Positions 28,253-39,435 of a stretch of DNA of 64,000 nucleotides are shown here, in pieces. This DNA is from Bartonella schoenbuchensis R1 (lineage in GTDB: Bacteria; Pseudomonadota; Alphaproteobacteria; Rhizobiales; Rhizobiaceae). The stretch spans positions 1,183,501-1,247,500 of the forward strand of contig NZ_CP019789.1 in the NCBI RefSeq assembly GCF_002022685.1. The letters run 5' to 3'. Below the pieces are notes generated by a model. It did no database searches and was not told the DNA's origin. It worked only from the letters and a program-made list of their open reading frames with translations. The position numbers were made by a program, and so were the translations under genes. Position 1 is the stretch's first letter. The number at the start of each line of letters is the position of its first letter.

Positions 28253-29174
28253 TGCGCGGATCCAATATATCACGAAGTCCATCACCTAAAAGATTGAAGG
28301 CAAGACTTGTAAGCAATATTGCACAACCTGGTACTGCTGCCAACCACCAACTTGTCATCATAAATTCACGACCAGTCGAAAGCATAACGCCCCATTCAGG
28401 AGTTGGTGGTTGAGCACCCAATCCCAAAAAACCAAGACCAGCAGCTGTTAAAATAATTGCAGACATATTTAATGTTAACCGTACAATCACTGAAGGAATA
28501 CACATTGGTGCTATATGAAACAAAACAATTCGCCACATTGATGCACCTTGCAGAAAAACTGCTGCAACATAATCAGATGAACGTATGGTCAAAGTTTCTG
28601 CACGCGCCAAACGTGCTATTGGTGGCCACGCTGCCATTGAAATTGCAATTGCTGCATTTTCAATACCTGGCCCTAAAGCTGCTGAAAAAGCAAGTGCTAA
28701 AATCAAACTTGGGAAAGCAAGAAAAATATCTACAATACGCATTAAAACCGTATCAACCCACCCCCCCATATAGCCAGATATAGTGCCTACAATCAGCCCT
28801 ATTGGGCCTACAATAATTGTCGTTAAAAAAACAATATAAAGGGTAATACGTGCACCAAAAATTAATCGACTAAAGATATCACGGCCTAACTCATCAGTCC
28901 CAAAATAATGTAGCATAGACGGTGGTTGCAATCGATGAGTAAGATCATTGCTGGCAATATCATAGGTAGCAATCCAAGGCGCAAAAATCGCGCACAAAAG
29001 AATAACGAGGATAATAGCCAATCCCAATACAGCTGAAAAATTACGAAAAAAAATGGTCAATGAGTAATAAAATTTTTGTATATTTGCCTGGGTTGTTGAC
29101 TGCGGAACAGATTCATTCAACCAACGACTCAAAGAAAATGACGATCGCGGATTATTATGATTACTTATTGTCAT
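28245..29174 (-). CDS. Peptide-type ABC transporter permease (DppC-like)
   Basis: About 309 residues with a cytoplasmic N-tail, a first helix (VLGLAIILVILLCAIFAPWI), the DLTHRLQPPSMLHYFGTDELGRD motif diagnostic of OppC/DppC, and five further helices. The coupling-helix EAA motif is around AAWPPIARLARAETLTIRSSDYV. Start 29174 follows the previous gene's stop by one base. Forms the membrane channel with the DppB-like permease. Confidence 0.92.
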   Translation of the reverse strand: MTISNHNNPRSSFSLSRWLNESVPQSTTQANIQKFYYSLTIFFRNFSAVLGLAIILVILLCAIFAPWIATYDIASNDLTHRLQPPSMLHYFGTDELGRDIFSRLIFGARITLYIVFLTTIIVGPIGLIVGTISGYMGGWVDTVLMRIVDIFLAFPSLILALAFSAALGPGIENAAIAISMAAWPPIARLARAETLTIRSSDYVAAVFLQGASMWRIVLFHIAPMCIPSVIVRLTLNMSAIILTAAGLGFLGLGAQPPTPEWGVMLSTGREFMMTSWWLAAVPGCAILLTSLAFNLLGDGLRDILDPRNG

Positions 29175-29175
29175 A

Positions 29176-30249
29176 TCAACGTGTCCTTGGATCAAAAAGC
29201 TGATAAAGCAAATCAGAAAATAAATTAATAGCGACAGAAAAACATCCTATAAGTAGCGTACAACCTACAACTGCGTTCATATCTCCTGCAAAAAGCGCAT
29301 TAGTCAAATAACGCCCGAAACCAGGCCAAGCAAAAACTGTTTCTGTCAACACAGCACCTTCTAGCAAAAACGCATAAGAAAGGCCAACCACAGTAATAAT
29401 CTGAACAGCAGAATTACGAAAAGCATGCCCCCAAACTGTTCTGGCCCATGACAATCCTTTAACACGTGCTGTAAGAATATATTCCTGATTAAGCTGTTCA
29501 ATCATAAACCCACGAGTCATACGGCTAATATAAGCCATAGCACCAAAAGCTAGAATTAAGGCAGGCATAATAATGTGACTAAAAACGTTGCCAAAAACTT
29601 CCCATTGACCCTGCATAGCAGAATCCCAAAGAAATAAACCTGTTTTGGGTTCGAAAGAATATTCATAAAGAAAATCAATACGCCCTGGCCCACCAATCCA
29701 GCCAAGTTTAGCGTAAAATACTAATAACGCCATCAAACAAAGCCAAAAAGCTGGTGTTGAATAACTTATCAACGTAAAAATACGAACGAAATAATCAATA
29801 AATGAATTACGATACATTGCTGCAAAGACCCCTAACGGAATACCCAAACTCGTGCCAATAATAACAGCAACCGTTGCAAGTTCCAGCGTTGCAGGAAACA
29901 CACGTAAAATATCTTCCAAAACAGGACGCCCCGAAGTCAAAGCATCCCCCAAATCAAACAGAAAAATATTTTGAAGATAATTCCAATATTGCACAATTAA
30001 TGGCTGATCGAGACCTAATTTATAGAACATTGTGTCATAAGCTTCCTGACTAATGTTATCACCCAGGATAGCAATAACAGGGTCTAAAGGTAAAAGACGA
30101 CCAATAAAAAAAGTAATTGTCACTAAACCCAATAATGTAATTAATATCGAAATTAACAGCTTAAATAACCTAAAGAAAAAGGACCATACATGCAGATTTC
30201 TCTGCTTTTGTGTTAGTGCCACATCAGCTTTTGAATCCGATAAAACCAT
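29176..30249 (-). CDS. Peptide-type ABC transporter permease (DppB-like)
   Basis: About 357 residues. The first helix (LLISILITLLGLVTITFFIG) is followed by the periplasmic LPLDPVIAILGDN loop, typical of OppB/DppB, then five more helices. An EAA-like motif is in YILTARVKGLSWARTVWGHAFRN. The Met at 30249 is preferred over 30267 because MVLSDSKAD gives the usual short tail; both are possible. It follows the binding-protein gene by about 115 bases. Confidence 0.9.
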   Translation of the reverse strand: MVLSDSKADVALTQKQRNLHVWSFFFRLFKLLISILITLLGLVTITFFIGRLLPLDPVIAILGDNISQEAYDTMFYKLGLDQPLIVQYWNYLQNIFLFDLGDALTSGRPVLEDILRVFPATLELATVAVIIGTSLGIPLGVFAAMYRNSFIDYFVRIFTLISYSTPAFWLCLMALLVFYAKLGWIGGPGRIDFLYEYSFEPKTGLFLWDSAMQGQWEVFGNVFSHIIMPALILAFGAMAYISRMTRGFMIEQLNQEYILTARVKGLSWARTVWGHAFRNSAVQIITVVGLSYAFLLEGAVLTETVFAWPGFGRYLTNALFAGDMNAVVGCTLLIGCFSVAINLFSDLLYQLFDPRTR

Positions 30250-30364
30250 TATGGTAATTCCCCACACATTTATAAAACCTATGCTTTGCGATCTTTCCTA
30301 GCTATATAAAAAATACCTCGCACGCGCACACTCATATGATCCTTATTCGTAACAGAATTGCAAC

Positions 30365-31965
30365 TTATTTCTCTGCTTCACTATAGCGAATTTCAAAACT
30401 ATTCCAAAACCATTTTTTGACCTTAGGCCCCATACCAATGATATAATAGGTTTGAAATAAATAAGCCATAGGACCATGATACAGAATATAATGCTGTAAA
30501 TTGCGATATTGTTCAATGAGTTTATTTTGATCTTTCTCAGATAAAGCATCCATCACCATTTTATTAACCTTTACATCATAATAGCCAGACCGCAAAGCTA
30601 AAGACATGCCTTTCTTTTCAGTAAATGTTGGATCAGGATTAAAAACTTGACGTATCGAAGACAAATATCCATCGGGAATTGTTGTATGCCAGGACATTAT
30701 AGCAATATCATAATTTCCTCCACGAACGCGGCTTAACAATTGAGTTTGTGTCATTTTTTCAATTGTAAGATCAACCCCGATTTTGCGCGCATTTTCCTGG
30801 ATAGACTGTGCAACAGATGACATATAGGAAAGACTACCAATTAAAAGATTTGCTTTAAATCCATCTGGATAACCTGCTTCACTTATTAATTGTTTTGCCT
30901 TTTTTAAATCCAACTCAAATGGCACTCCTTCTTTTTCATCCAAAGCGCCTGGCACACCTAATGGCATATAGCTTGCACGAGGAATTGCAATACCTTTCAA
31001 AACTGTTTTACCAAGATTGTCATAATCAATAAGATAGCGCATGGCCAAACGCACTTTTTCATTAGCAAAAATTTCTCTTCTATTATTCAACGATAGATAA
31101 ACAGATTGTGGACGCAAAATACGATTAATCTTGACAGGCCCTCCTTGTTTTTCAATATCTAAAACATCTTCTGAAGAAAGATCACGCGCTATATCCACAT
31201 CACCCTTTTCCAAAAGTAATCTCTGGCTTGCTGATTCAGCAACATGGAGAACCAAAATTTGTTGAATTTTTGGTTTCTCTCCCCAATAATGTTGGTTGGC
31301 TTGTAAAACAACCCGCTCCCCAGGGAGCCAACGAACCAATTTATAAGGACCAACACAAGCCGAATGAGTAGCTAAATACTTATTCCCCATATCCCCATTA
31401 ACACTATTTGTTTCAAGTGTTTTCCGGTCAAGCAAAGCAGCAGTATAAGTTTGCCCAATTGTAGCCAATATAAGATGAACAGGATAAGGCTTATCAAAGT
31501 CTAACTGCAAAGTTGTATCATCAAGAGCTTGAATATTGGTTTCAACATTTTCTTTGGTAAATCCAAAATCTTCTAAAGCTCGAGCAAAGCCCAGATTTAA
31601 TTTAATGATTCGCTGCATTGACCAAGCAAGATCTTTTGCAGTAGCCACCCTTCCATCATCAAATTTTAAATCATCACGAAGATGAAAAACAATTCTCTTC
31701 CCATCATTTAAAACATCCCAAGACCGAGCCATAGCAGGACGGATTTTTGTAGAATCATGTTTATCAAACTGCACTAAAGAACTACAAATATTACTTAATA
31801 ATTCACTTGTTACAATTTCAACAGATTGGGCAGGGTCAAAATTACTGATTGAATCAATGTTCCATGCCATTATTAATGTATTTTTAGGCGGCACACTTAG
31901 CGCTACTGGCATTAAACTACTGAAAAAACGATTAACCCTAATAAAGCACAAAAACCCTTAAGCAT
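30365..31965 (-). CDS. ABC transporter substrate-binding protein (family 5), frame break in signal peptide
   Basis: SBP_bac_5 protein of dipeptide/oligopeptide/heme systems, about 533 residues. The mature part is intact: TLIMAWNIDSISNFDPAQ, FHLRDDLKFDDGR and ACVGPYKLVRWLPGERV. The signal peptide lies in another frame: MLKGFCALLGLIVFSVV starts at ATG 31965 and runs into a stop, while the main frame lacks a proper leader. Adding one T at 31914-31916 joins them as FSVVLMPVALSVPP. It sits between its paralogue (32363-33984) and the permeases, and is probably the main binding protein. Confidence 0.87.
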
Positions 31966-32362
31966 TATTTTAAACTCCCTCTCATCCCTATTTTTATGAT
32001 ATTTTACTGTTTCCAGATAAAGTGATTGCAATTTCTTTATTGGCTTTTTTTCTTACAAAATATTTGTACGTACGTACTCACCTACTCTACTTATCTAACT
32101 TAAACTCAAAAATGTTCTTAGTCTCTTTCCACATACTTAAAGTTATAAATTACCCATAATAGATGAGCAAGTATACCAAGAAATATCACTTATCACATGT
32201 TATCAATATTGATCAAATACACACAAATCGAACTTTTATGAATGAGCTACCCTTTACCGTTTAATATTATAAATCACTAAAAGTTATTTTATGTAAGGGG
32301 CTATTGCTCATCACCAACCTTATAACTATTCACCCTTTGTATTTCTATTGTCTAAAATACGC
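31966..32362. other. Spacer between the two binding-protein genes
   Basis: About 396 AT-rich bases without a supportable ORF. A repeated GTACGTAC-like run lies near 32068-32078. It may hold a promoter for the downstream transporter genes. Confidence 0.35.
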
Positions 32363-33984
32363 TTATTTTTCAATTGAACTATAGAAAACACGTGGCGCAC
32401 TATTCCAAACCCATTTTTTAATAACAGGTGAAACGGCTACAGTATTATATTTTTGAAACAGAAAAGCATAAGGCCCTTTTTGCATAAGTTGACGCTGTAA
32501 ATCAGCATATCGTTGTGCTCGTTTTTCTAAATCCTTTTCAAATAGAGCGTCTTCAACTTGCTGATTCATATTTGCATCAAAATATCCTTGTTGCCAACTA
32601 GGATACGCCGTATTTTTAGCCTCAAAACGATTATCGGGGTTATAAACAATGCGCAAAGCCATCGTGTGAGGATCTGCAGACTCATTAACCCATCCTAAAA
32701 AAGCTGTATCAAAAGCACGTGCAGAAACTTTTGAAAACAATTGTGCTCCCGCTACACGTTCAATTTTAAGGTGCACACCCACCTTTTCTGCATTATCTTG
32801 AATAGACTGAACAATCGGTAAAGCATAAGGAGCCCCTCCCACAATGATATGCGCCTCAAATCCATTTGGATAACCTGCATCGATTAAAAGCTGTTTAGCT
32901 TTTTGAAGATCAAGTTTGAAAGGTAGCCCTTCTTTTTCATCCAAAGCGCCAAAAACGCCGATAGGTACAAAACTAGAACGTGGAATACCAATACCTTTCA
33001 AAACTGTTTTACCAAGATTGTCATAGTCAATAAGATAGCGCATGGCTAAACGCACTTTTTCATTAGCAAAAATAGGGTTTGTTATATTAAAACCCCAATA
33101 CATCATAGCTGGCTGTAATATTCTTTCAATCTTGACATCTGTTGTTTTCTCAAGATCTTCCAAAGCCTCAGGTGTTAAGTCACGCGCTACATCAATATCG
33201 TTTTTTTGCAATAATAAGCGTTGCGTACCAGATTCAGAAACATGACGAATTAGAACTTGTTTAAGTTTAGGTGCTTGCCCCAATAATTGGAATGAGAACG
33301 TAGTAAAATAGCTTCTCCAGGACGCCAACTGACCAACTGATAAGGGCCAACACAAGCAGCATGAGTTGCTAAATAGCGGTTTCCCATATCATTATCTTTT
33401 TCGTGTTTCATAATCGTTTCACGATCGAGCAACATAGCAACACGATTAGCAGCAACATTATTAAGAATAAGCTCTGCTGGATAAGGCTTATCAAATTTCA
33501 TTACTACAGTTTTCTCATCCGGCGCGTAAATAGCAGAATCAACTGTTTGCGCTGTAATACCATATTCATTAAGTGTTGCTGCATTAGCCATATTCAACTG
33601 AATAACACGCTTCATACTCCAAACAAGATCACTAGCACTGGCAGGTCGGCCATCAGCAAACTTTAAATTATCACGCAAATGAAAAGTAATCACCGTATTA
33701 TGATCACTTGTAACATCCCAACTTTTTGCTAAATGTGGAATCATTTTGGTTGCATCATTTGGATCAGTATCAACCAAACTATCACACATGTTGTGAATAA
33801 TTTCACTGCTGTAAGAATCATTGACTTGAGCAGGATCAAATGCATTAATCGCATCAAGATTCCAAGCCATTACGAGTGTATCGGCAGGTGTTTTTGCTGA
33901 CACTTGTTGCAACAGCATGCCTACAGCCATAAGAGCAGAAACAAAAGAACAGCTCGCCTTTAATATCTTCTTTTTCATATTCAT
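32363..33984 (-). pseudogene. Second ABC substrate-binding protein (family 5), one frameshift
   Basis: Paralogue of the neighbouring binding protein, about 540 residues after repair. It begins MKKKILKASCSFVSALMAVG with a signal peptide ending near QQVSA, then TLVMAWNLDAINAFDPAQV. The frame is lost in a four-base C/G run at 33278-33281: one added base gives YWGQAPKLKQVLIRHVSE and joins 33250-33984 to 32363-33355. An 85-base patch is almost identical to the paralogue. Likely same ligand class, and possibly a different specificity. Confidence 0.87.
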
Positions 33985-34890
33985 AGATCTTTCCCTTAAA
34001 CTCTTATTTTTAAATTAGTCATTTTAGCTGAGTAAGTTTATACCAGTAAAAACTGAATAAATATAATGCAAGTATTCTTTTAGATGGTCATTTCCTTCTT
34101 TATGCACTGAATTTATTTTTCAATTACATTTGAAAACATATAGCCATATTACTTTTATTCATTTTTTAATAATAGATACAACGGTTGCAACATTGTGATT
34201 TTAAAATGGGCTATAAAAGTTTGCTCTATAAATTCACACTTAAAAATAAATATCTCGTTTTTTCTATTCTTGTAAATTCTTCTCAAACAATACTTTTTAA
34301 CATAGTGGTTTATATTTGCACCAAAATACCATTTTCTTACAACCGATATAAGCCATAATTTCAACTTAAACTAGTTATCATAATTATCGACAATGCATGA
34401 GATTATTATACAAAACCGGCACAGCAACTTCTCCCACATCATGAACCTTTATCAAAAGCATATGCGCAAGCCTCTAAAAATAATCATATTATAAAATACA
34501 TTTAATTTTAAAAGTGCAGGTCTACTTCTGTTGTGTTATCTTGGAATAAAATTGGGTAATCAGTAAAATCAAAAGAATATTCCCGCATACTATTTACCTT
34601 TAAATATACCCAAATAATTTGCTCCAATATTTAACAATTCGCTTTATATTTTTAGCAGTTAAACGCTGGATTTTGATTTAAAATAAAGAAGATGAAATCT
34701 GTTAAATTAAAGTATTTTCCACTTAATAAGCACACAATAAAATCCCTATTTAAAGTGTCAATATATTATATAATCAATCTCTATATAACTCATGTTATCT
34801 TTAACTCCTTCTCTCAGAGATGTATTTTAGTTTGTCATGATCGTTTATAATCAAGAAACAAATAAGGTTATAAAATAAATCTTCGCAGTT
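33985..34890. other. 905-base gene-free spacer
   Basis: Very AT-rich. The 69-codon frame at 34155-34364 (minus) has no family resemblance or good start context. The promoter for the binding-protein genes must lie at the left end. I see no structured RNA or mobile element. Confidence 0.4.
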
Positions 34891-35517
34891 TCATCGACAA
34901 AAACACCCTTCAAGATGATCATTAACGATGCCTACTGCCTGCATAAAAGCATAACAAGTAGTGGGACCAACAAATGTCCAACCGCGTTTTTTTAAATCTG
35001 TAGAAAGACGAATAGAAGCGGCTGTTACAGGATTGTCCTGCCACATTTGAAAATCTATCTTTTCAGGACGCTCAGATGGTGGTGGTTGAAAAGACCAAAA
35101 ATAGTGGGATAAATTGCCCTGCTCTGCTATAATTTCTTGTGCCCTAAAAGCATTATTAACCACTGATCGGATTTTCCCACGATGGCGAACAATGCCTTTA
35201 TCTTGCATTAATATTTCGATTTTTGTTTCATCATAATGAACGATCTTTTCAAAATCAAAGTTATCAAAAGCACTGCGAAAATGGGATATTTTTTTCAAAA
35301 TTGTTAACCAAGAAAGCCCTGCTTGAAAACCTTCAAGACAAATTTTTTCAAATAAACGCAGATCATCAAAAACGGGCTTTCCCCATTCATGATCATGATA
35401 AGCGCAATAAAGCGGATCAGTTCCTGCCCAAAAACAACGAACTTTTCCATCCACCCCCATCAAAAGGCCTTCATTGAGTACAGAATCTACCGTATCAGAA
35501 GAGTGTTCCTTGATCAT
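34891..35517 (-). CDS. tag: DNA-3-methyladenine glycosylase I
   Basis: Removes 3-methyladenine from alkylated DNA. 208 residues. Family motifs are [60 protein letters not shown], and the C-terminal HLEGCFC that supplies His/Cys zinc ligands. The [16 protein letters not shown] stretch near the end is also typical. The N-terminus has about 27 extra residues; a Met at residue 20 is an alternative start. It overlaps the end of xseA by 23 bases, suggesting coexpression of two DNA-repair genes. Confidence 0.94.
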   Translation of the reverse strand: MIKEHSSDTVDSVLNEGLLMGVDGKVRCFWAGTDPLYCAYHDHEWGKPVFDDLRLFEKICLEGFQAGLSWLTILKKISHFRSAFDNFDFEKIVHYDETKIEILMQDKGIVRHRGKIRSVVNNAFRAQEIIAEQGNLSHYFWSFQPPPSERPEKIDFQMWQDNPVTAASIRLSTDLKKRGWTFVGPTTCYAFMQAVGIVNDHLEGCFCR

Positions 35518-36908
35518 CTTTTTGCTGTTTTATCCGTTTGTTTTTTGAAGCACAATTAAGTGTTGAAACGTTAATTTCACCATCAAAAAAACGTAAACTC
35601 ATCCGACCTGTTTTAGGCAACTGCACTAATCGTTTAACCGGCTTATTATCTTGACCCAATGCCAAAACAAAACCCCGTTCTAAAATATTTTGATAAGAAG
35701 TGCTTTTTAAAAGCCTAAATGCCATCTCTGCTTGAGCACGTTGTTTTTCAACATTGCGTAAGAAAGCACGACGAAGATGTATCGTATATCCTTTTACATT
35801 GTATCGTGCTTTTTCACTATTTAACAAACGTGGAGAAAACCGAACACTAAGAGCACGAAAGTAAAAAAGTTTTTTCTCGTAGCTTATACAAAGAGCTCGT
35901 TGTAACCGGCTTGAAATTTCATCAAAACCACGACGTGGTAAAGCGAGTAATTGATCAGCAGTAAGCAAACCTCGTGAAATAGCACGCAATTTTTGTTGAT
36001 GAAAACTAAAATAACGCGTCAATCCCGCACGAAGACGTGCACCAAGTGACGCTAATTGTACTTCAAGATCAATTTTAACAGGAACAGCTCTTTCTGCTGC
36101 TCCCGTAGGGGTTGGTGCCCGCCAATCAGCAGCATAATCAATTAAAGTCCAGTCTGTTTCATGCCCAACTGCAGAAATAACAGGAATAGTCGATGCATGA
36201 ACAGCACGAACAACCGCCTCATCATTAAACCCCCATAAATCTTCTAAACTCCCTCCCCGCGTGCTACAATAATAAGATCAGGCTTTAATAAAACACCACC
36301 TAAAGGTAGGGCATTAAACCCCTCAATAGCACAAGCTACTTCTCGACCACTCGTTTCCCCCTGAACTCTTACAGGCCAAACCAAAATGTGCAAAGGAAAA
36401 CGATCTGATATACGATGAATAATATCGTGAATAACGGCTCCTGTCGGTGATGTCACAACCCCTATAATTTGAGGCATATAAGGCAGTGGCCTCTTTTTTG
36501 CTTCATCAAACAAGCCTTCATCTGCAAGCTTTTTCTTACGATTTTCCAAAAGTGTCATTAAAGCACCAACCCCTGTTGGCTCAAGAGCATCAATGACTAT
36601 TTGATATTTTGATGAACCTGGATAAGTAGTAAGTTTGCCTACAGCGATCACTTCCATTCCTTCTTCAGGAGGGAATTTAAGCTTTTCCATTAAGCTTCGC
36701 CAAATAACAGCCTCTAACCGAGCTTTATCATCTTTTAAAGCAAAATATGCATGACCTGAAGCATGAACACCACGATAACCAGATATCTCCCCCGGACCCG
36801 TATATAAGCAAATTTGTCTTCAATAATGCGTTTTAAAGCACTTGATACTTCAGAAACACTAAATTCTGCTACATTTGTTGCCACCGGTCGTGGACTAAAT
36901 AAATCCAT
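35495..36908 (-). pseudogene. xseA: Exodeoxyribonuclease VII large subunit, two frameshifts
   Basis: Degrades single-stranded DNA together with XseB. Three pieces join into about 471 residues, the family length. Start [20 protein letters not shown] at 36908, then the OB-fold. The first break is in a five-base run at 36789-36793; one added base gives [17 protein letters not shown]. The second is at 36255-36258; one added base gives [19 protein letters not shown], then [15 protein letters not shown], the catalytic-domain hallmarks. The C-terminal coiled coil ends in [11 protein letters not shown]. Because every repaired segment is conserved, sequence error is likely. Confidence 0.9.
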
Positions 36909-37301
36909 CGTATTTTTCAACTTTTTTAACCCTAAAAACACTCAACTCAAACTGTAACATAAATACATCTTTATGAAGATGAATAGTATCTCTATAAAGC
37001 GGAATCTCTTGAAACATATTCTATGTACAACATATTAACGCTTCCACAATAACATTATATTGAGAAATGCTCACCATCATCCAAGAGGTGAAAATTATTG
37101 GTAAAAATTGTCAATTAAACATGAAAGCAGTTCAAAAAAAACAGCTCAAATATTACACTAATATTTAAGGATGTAAAATTTGAGAGCAAAACCTAAAAAA
37201 CAAAGAGCAAATAAATAACGATAAAATCCGTCTTCTTCCTCCGTTATGTGTATATCATTTGCACTACATACATAGTTTAGTATATTTGAAGTCACGTCAA
37301 A
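36909..37301. other. Divergent spacer between xseA and the DUF6460 gene
   Basis: About 390 AT-rich bases that hold promoters in both directions. I see no ORF or strong hairpin. Confidence 0.35.
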
Positions 37302-37583
37302 ATGAAAAATAGAAAAAAATCACACAATTCTCTTCATTCATTTCTTGGTGGTACACCAGGGCGTATTGCTGTAAAATTGCTTATCCTTTCATTTTTTACT
37401 GGAATCGCAATAAACATCCTAGGGTGGACACCTATTGATCTTATTTGGGAAATAATAGACTTCCTTCAATCTCTATGGGAAACAGGGTTTATGACTTTTG
37501 TAAACCTCTTCCATGTGACCTTAGCTGGTGCAGTAATTGTTATGCCTGTTTTTCTTTTTTTACGCATCTTTCGTAGAAAATAA
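37302..37583 (+). CDS. Small membrane protein, DUF6460-like
   Basis: A 93-residue protein with a basic N-terminus, LGGTPGRIAVKLLILSFFTG as first membrane helix, an amphipathic WEIIDFLQSLWETGFMTFVN middle, and a second helix GAVIVMPVFLFLRIF. The pattern matches the short DUF6460 family found across Rhizobiales, of unknown function. Inner-membrane location is inferred. It is a single gene. Confidence 0.7.
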   Translation: MKNRKKSHNSLHSFLGGTPGRIAVKLLILSFFTGIAINILGWTPIDLIWEIIDFLQSLWETGFMTFVNLFHVTLAGAVIVMPVFLFLRIFRRK

Positions 37584-37719
37584 AGCGCTTTAAGACTCTC
37601 TCTTAAAAACAAATTTTCATAAAAGCTTTATAGTGACAAGAAAAAAGATCTTAGAGTTTTTTTAAAAAAAGCGCACATCAAGAAGCTTTAACTAAACGAC
37701 TAGGTAATTGAGTATTAAA

Positions 37720-37744
37720 AAGGCTTTCCTTTTTGAAAAGCCTT
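37720..37744 (-). terminator. Terminator of the 37865-38335 gene
   Basis: An 8-bp stem (AAGGCTTT at 37720-37727 and AAAGCCTT at 37737-37744); on the minus strand it ends in TTTTTAAT. Confidence 0.65.
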
Positions 37745-37864
37745 ACAGAATTTTATTAAGAAATGTCTCACAGCTTTTATTGGTAAAGAACTAAAACTAC
37801 TTTGTTAAGGTGAGTTCAATTGACTACTTTCTAGAAAATTGCGTTCTCTTAATGCACCAAATGT

Positions 37865-38335
37865 TTAATTTTCTTCACATGTCATATGAGCAAGATGATG
37901 CACAACAGAACTAATTGATTGTGCACGAGGAACACATTGCTTCATGACAGTTTCTTGTGAATTTTTCTTTTCATGAAGAAGCTTTTGAACAAGTTTTTCT
38001 ATCTGCTCCAAACGTTCAAAAAGCTTTTTTTGCGCTTGATCACGTGCAGAATGCTCAGCTAAAATTGCCCGACTAATCGTATCTAAATAAGATTTAATAT
38101 TATTATCTACAAAGCCCTGCATAATTAATTGATTAGGCACTTTTTTTATCTGCATTTGTGTGTAAACGTAGCGCAACTTAGTAGCAATATCGGACATAGT
38201 TATCTCGGCATGCTTTTCCGTTTTCTGCTTTTGTCCAACAACAAAAGTAGAAAATTGATTATGTGCAACCGGGTTTATAACATGACGTTTCATATTCACA
38301 GATGCATCCCTTTTCATCTTTTTCAAAGAAATCAT
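37865..38335 (-). CDS. Hypothetical coiled-coil protein
   Basis: A 156-residue basic, helical protein. A central SYLDTISRAILAEHSARDQA segment is followed by a coiled coil KKLFERLEQIEKLVQKLLHE (about residues 95-125) and a Cys/His-bearing tail. No signal peptide or known domain. It has its own terminator and reasonable coding composition. I do not recognise the family. Confidence 0.6.
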   Translation of the reverse strand: MISLKKMKRDASVNMKRHVINPVAHNQFSTFVVGQKQKTEKHAEITMSDIATKLRYVYTQMQIKKVPNQLIMQGFVDNNIKSYLDTISRAILAEHSARDQAQKKLFERLEQIEKLVQKLLHEKKNSQETVMKQCVPRAQSISSVVHHLAHMTCEEN

Positions 38336-38636
38336 ATTGATAATAGAGTGTGGCTCATTTTAGTAAATAGAGCTTTAAAACGGTAAGAGAAATTGAAAAT
38401 AATAATATAAGAACAGAGTTAACTAACAAAATTAATGGAGATGTTACTAATTTTCACCCCATTCAATTCCAACACAACACCTAACTGACCTGTTCTTACC
38501 ATTGACCAAAGGCTTATATCTTTATAGCAATATAGAAATGGTTTTTAAAACCAACTGTTGGCATCAATCTTAAATGATTTGGTTTCTTGTGGTTATTATT
38601 ATAAAATAGTGACTATATAAATTAAAGAGGATCATT
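38336..38636. other. Divergent spacer upstream of etfB
   Basis: About 300 bases holding promoters for the coiled-coil gene and the etf genes. AGAGGA lies before the etfB ATG. Nothing else is clear. Confidence 0.4.
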
Positions 38637-39383
38637 ATGAAAATAATTGTCGCTGTCAAACGTGTTGTTGATTATAATATCAAAATACGTGTTAAACCCG
38701 ATGGCACAGGTGTTGATCTATCCCATGTAAAAATGTCTATGAACCCTTTTGATGAAATCGCTGTAGAAGAAGCTATCCGGCAAAAAGAAGCTGGTAAAAT
38801 TTCAGAAGTTGTTCTTGTTTCAATTGGGCCAGAAGCAGCACAAGAGACCTTACGAGCAGGACTTGCAATGGGTGCTGACCGCGCCATCCTTGTCAAAACT
38901 GAAGAAGTGCTTGAACCTTTAGCAATTGCTAAAACTCTTAAAACAATCATTCTTGAAGAAAAACCAACTATGGTTTTTTTAGGCAAACAAGCAATTGATG
39001 ACGAAAGTAATCAAACCGGTCAAATGTTAGCAGCTCTGCTTGGTTGGGGGCAAGCAACATTTGCCTCACATTTAAACATAGAAAATCATCAAGCTATTAT
39101 TACTCGCGAAGTAGATGGTGGTACGCAAACCATTTGCTTACCTCTTCCTGTTGTTATGACTACTGATTTGCGATTAAATGAGCCGCGTTATACTTCTCTT
39201 CCTAATATTATAAAAGCTAAAAAGAAACCTATTGAACAAAAGGCACTTGCTGATTTATGCGTAGATACGCGAGCACGTTTAACAGTGCTTAACATTGAAG
39301 AGCCTCAATCCCGTCAAGCAGGAATTAAAGTAGAAAATGTAGCAGAGCTTGTTAGTGCGCTCAAAAAAACAAATTGTATTTAA
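38637..39383 (+). CDS. etfB: Electron transfer flavoprotein, beta subunit
   Basis: With EtfA it carries electrons from acyl-CoA and other dehydrogenases to ETF-quinone oxidoreductase. 248 residues. Motifs are [34 protein letters not shown], the [13 protein letters not shown]-binding segment, [17 protein letters not shown], and [20 protein letters not shown], the recognition-loop region. First of three genes (etfB, etfA, ETF-QO) on the same strand. A purine-rich site precedes the ATG. Confidence 0.96.
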   Translation: MKIIVAVKRVVDYNIKIRVKPDGTGVDLSHVKMSMNPFDEIAVEEAIRQKEAGKISEVVLVSIGPEAAQETLRAGLAMGADRAILVKTEEVLEPLAIAKTLKTIILEEKPTMVFLGKQAIDDESNQTGQMLAALLGWGQATFASHLNIENHQAIITREVDGGTQTICLPLPVVMTTDLRLNEPRYTSLPNIIKAKKKPIEQKALADLCVDTRARLTVLNIEEPQSRQAGIKVENVAELVSALKKTNCI

Positions 39384-39435
39384 AATACGATAACAGATAT
39401 ATCAAAAGTAACAATGCATAAAAAGGCAATAACTT

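Noticed and set aside
34155..34364. A 69-codon minus-strand frame
   Set aside because: Same reasons: AT-driven composition, no start signal, isolated in a long spacer.
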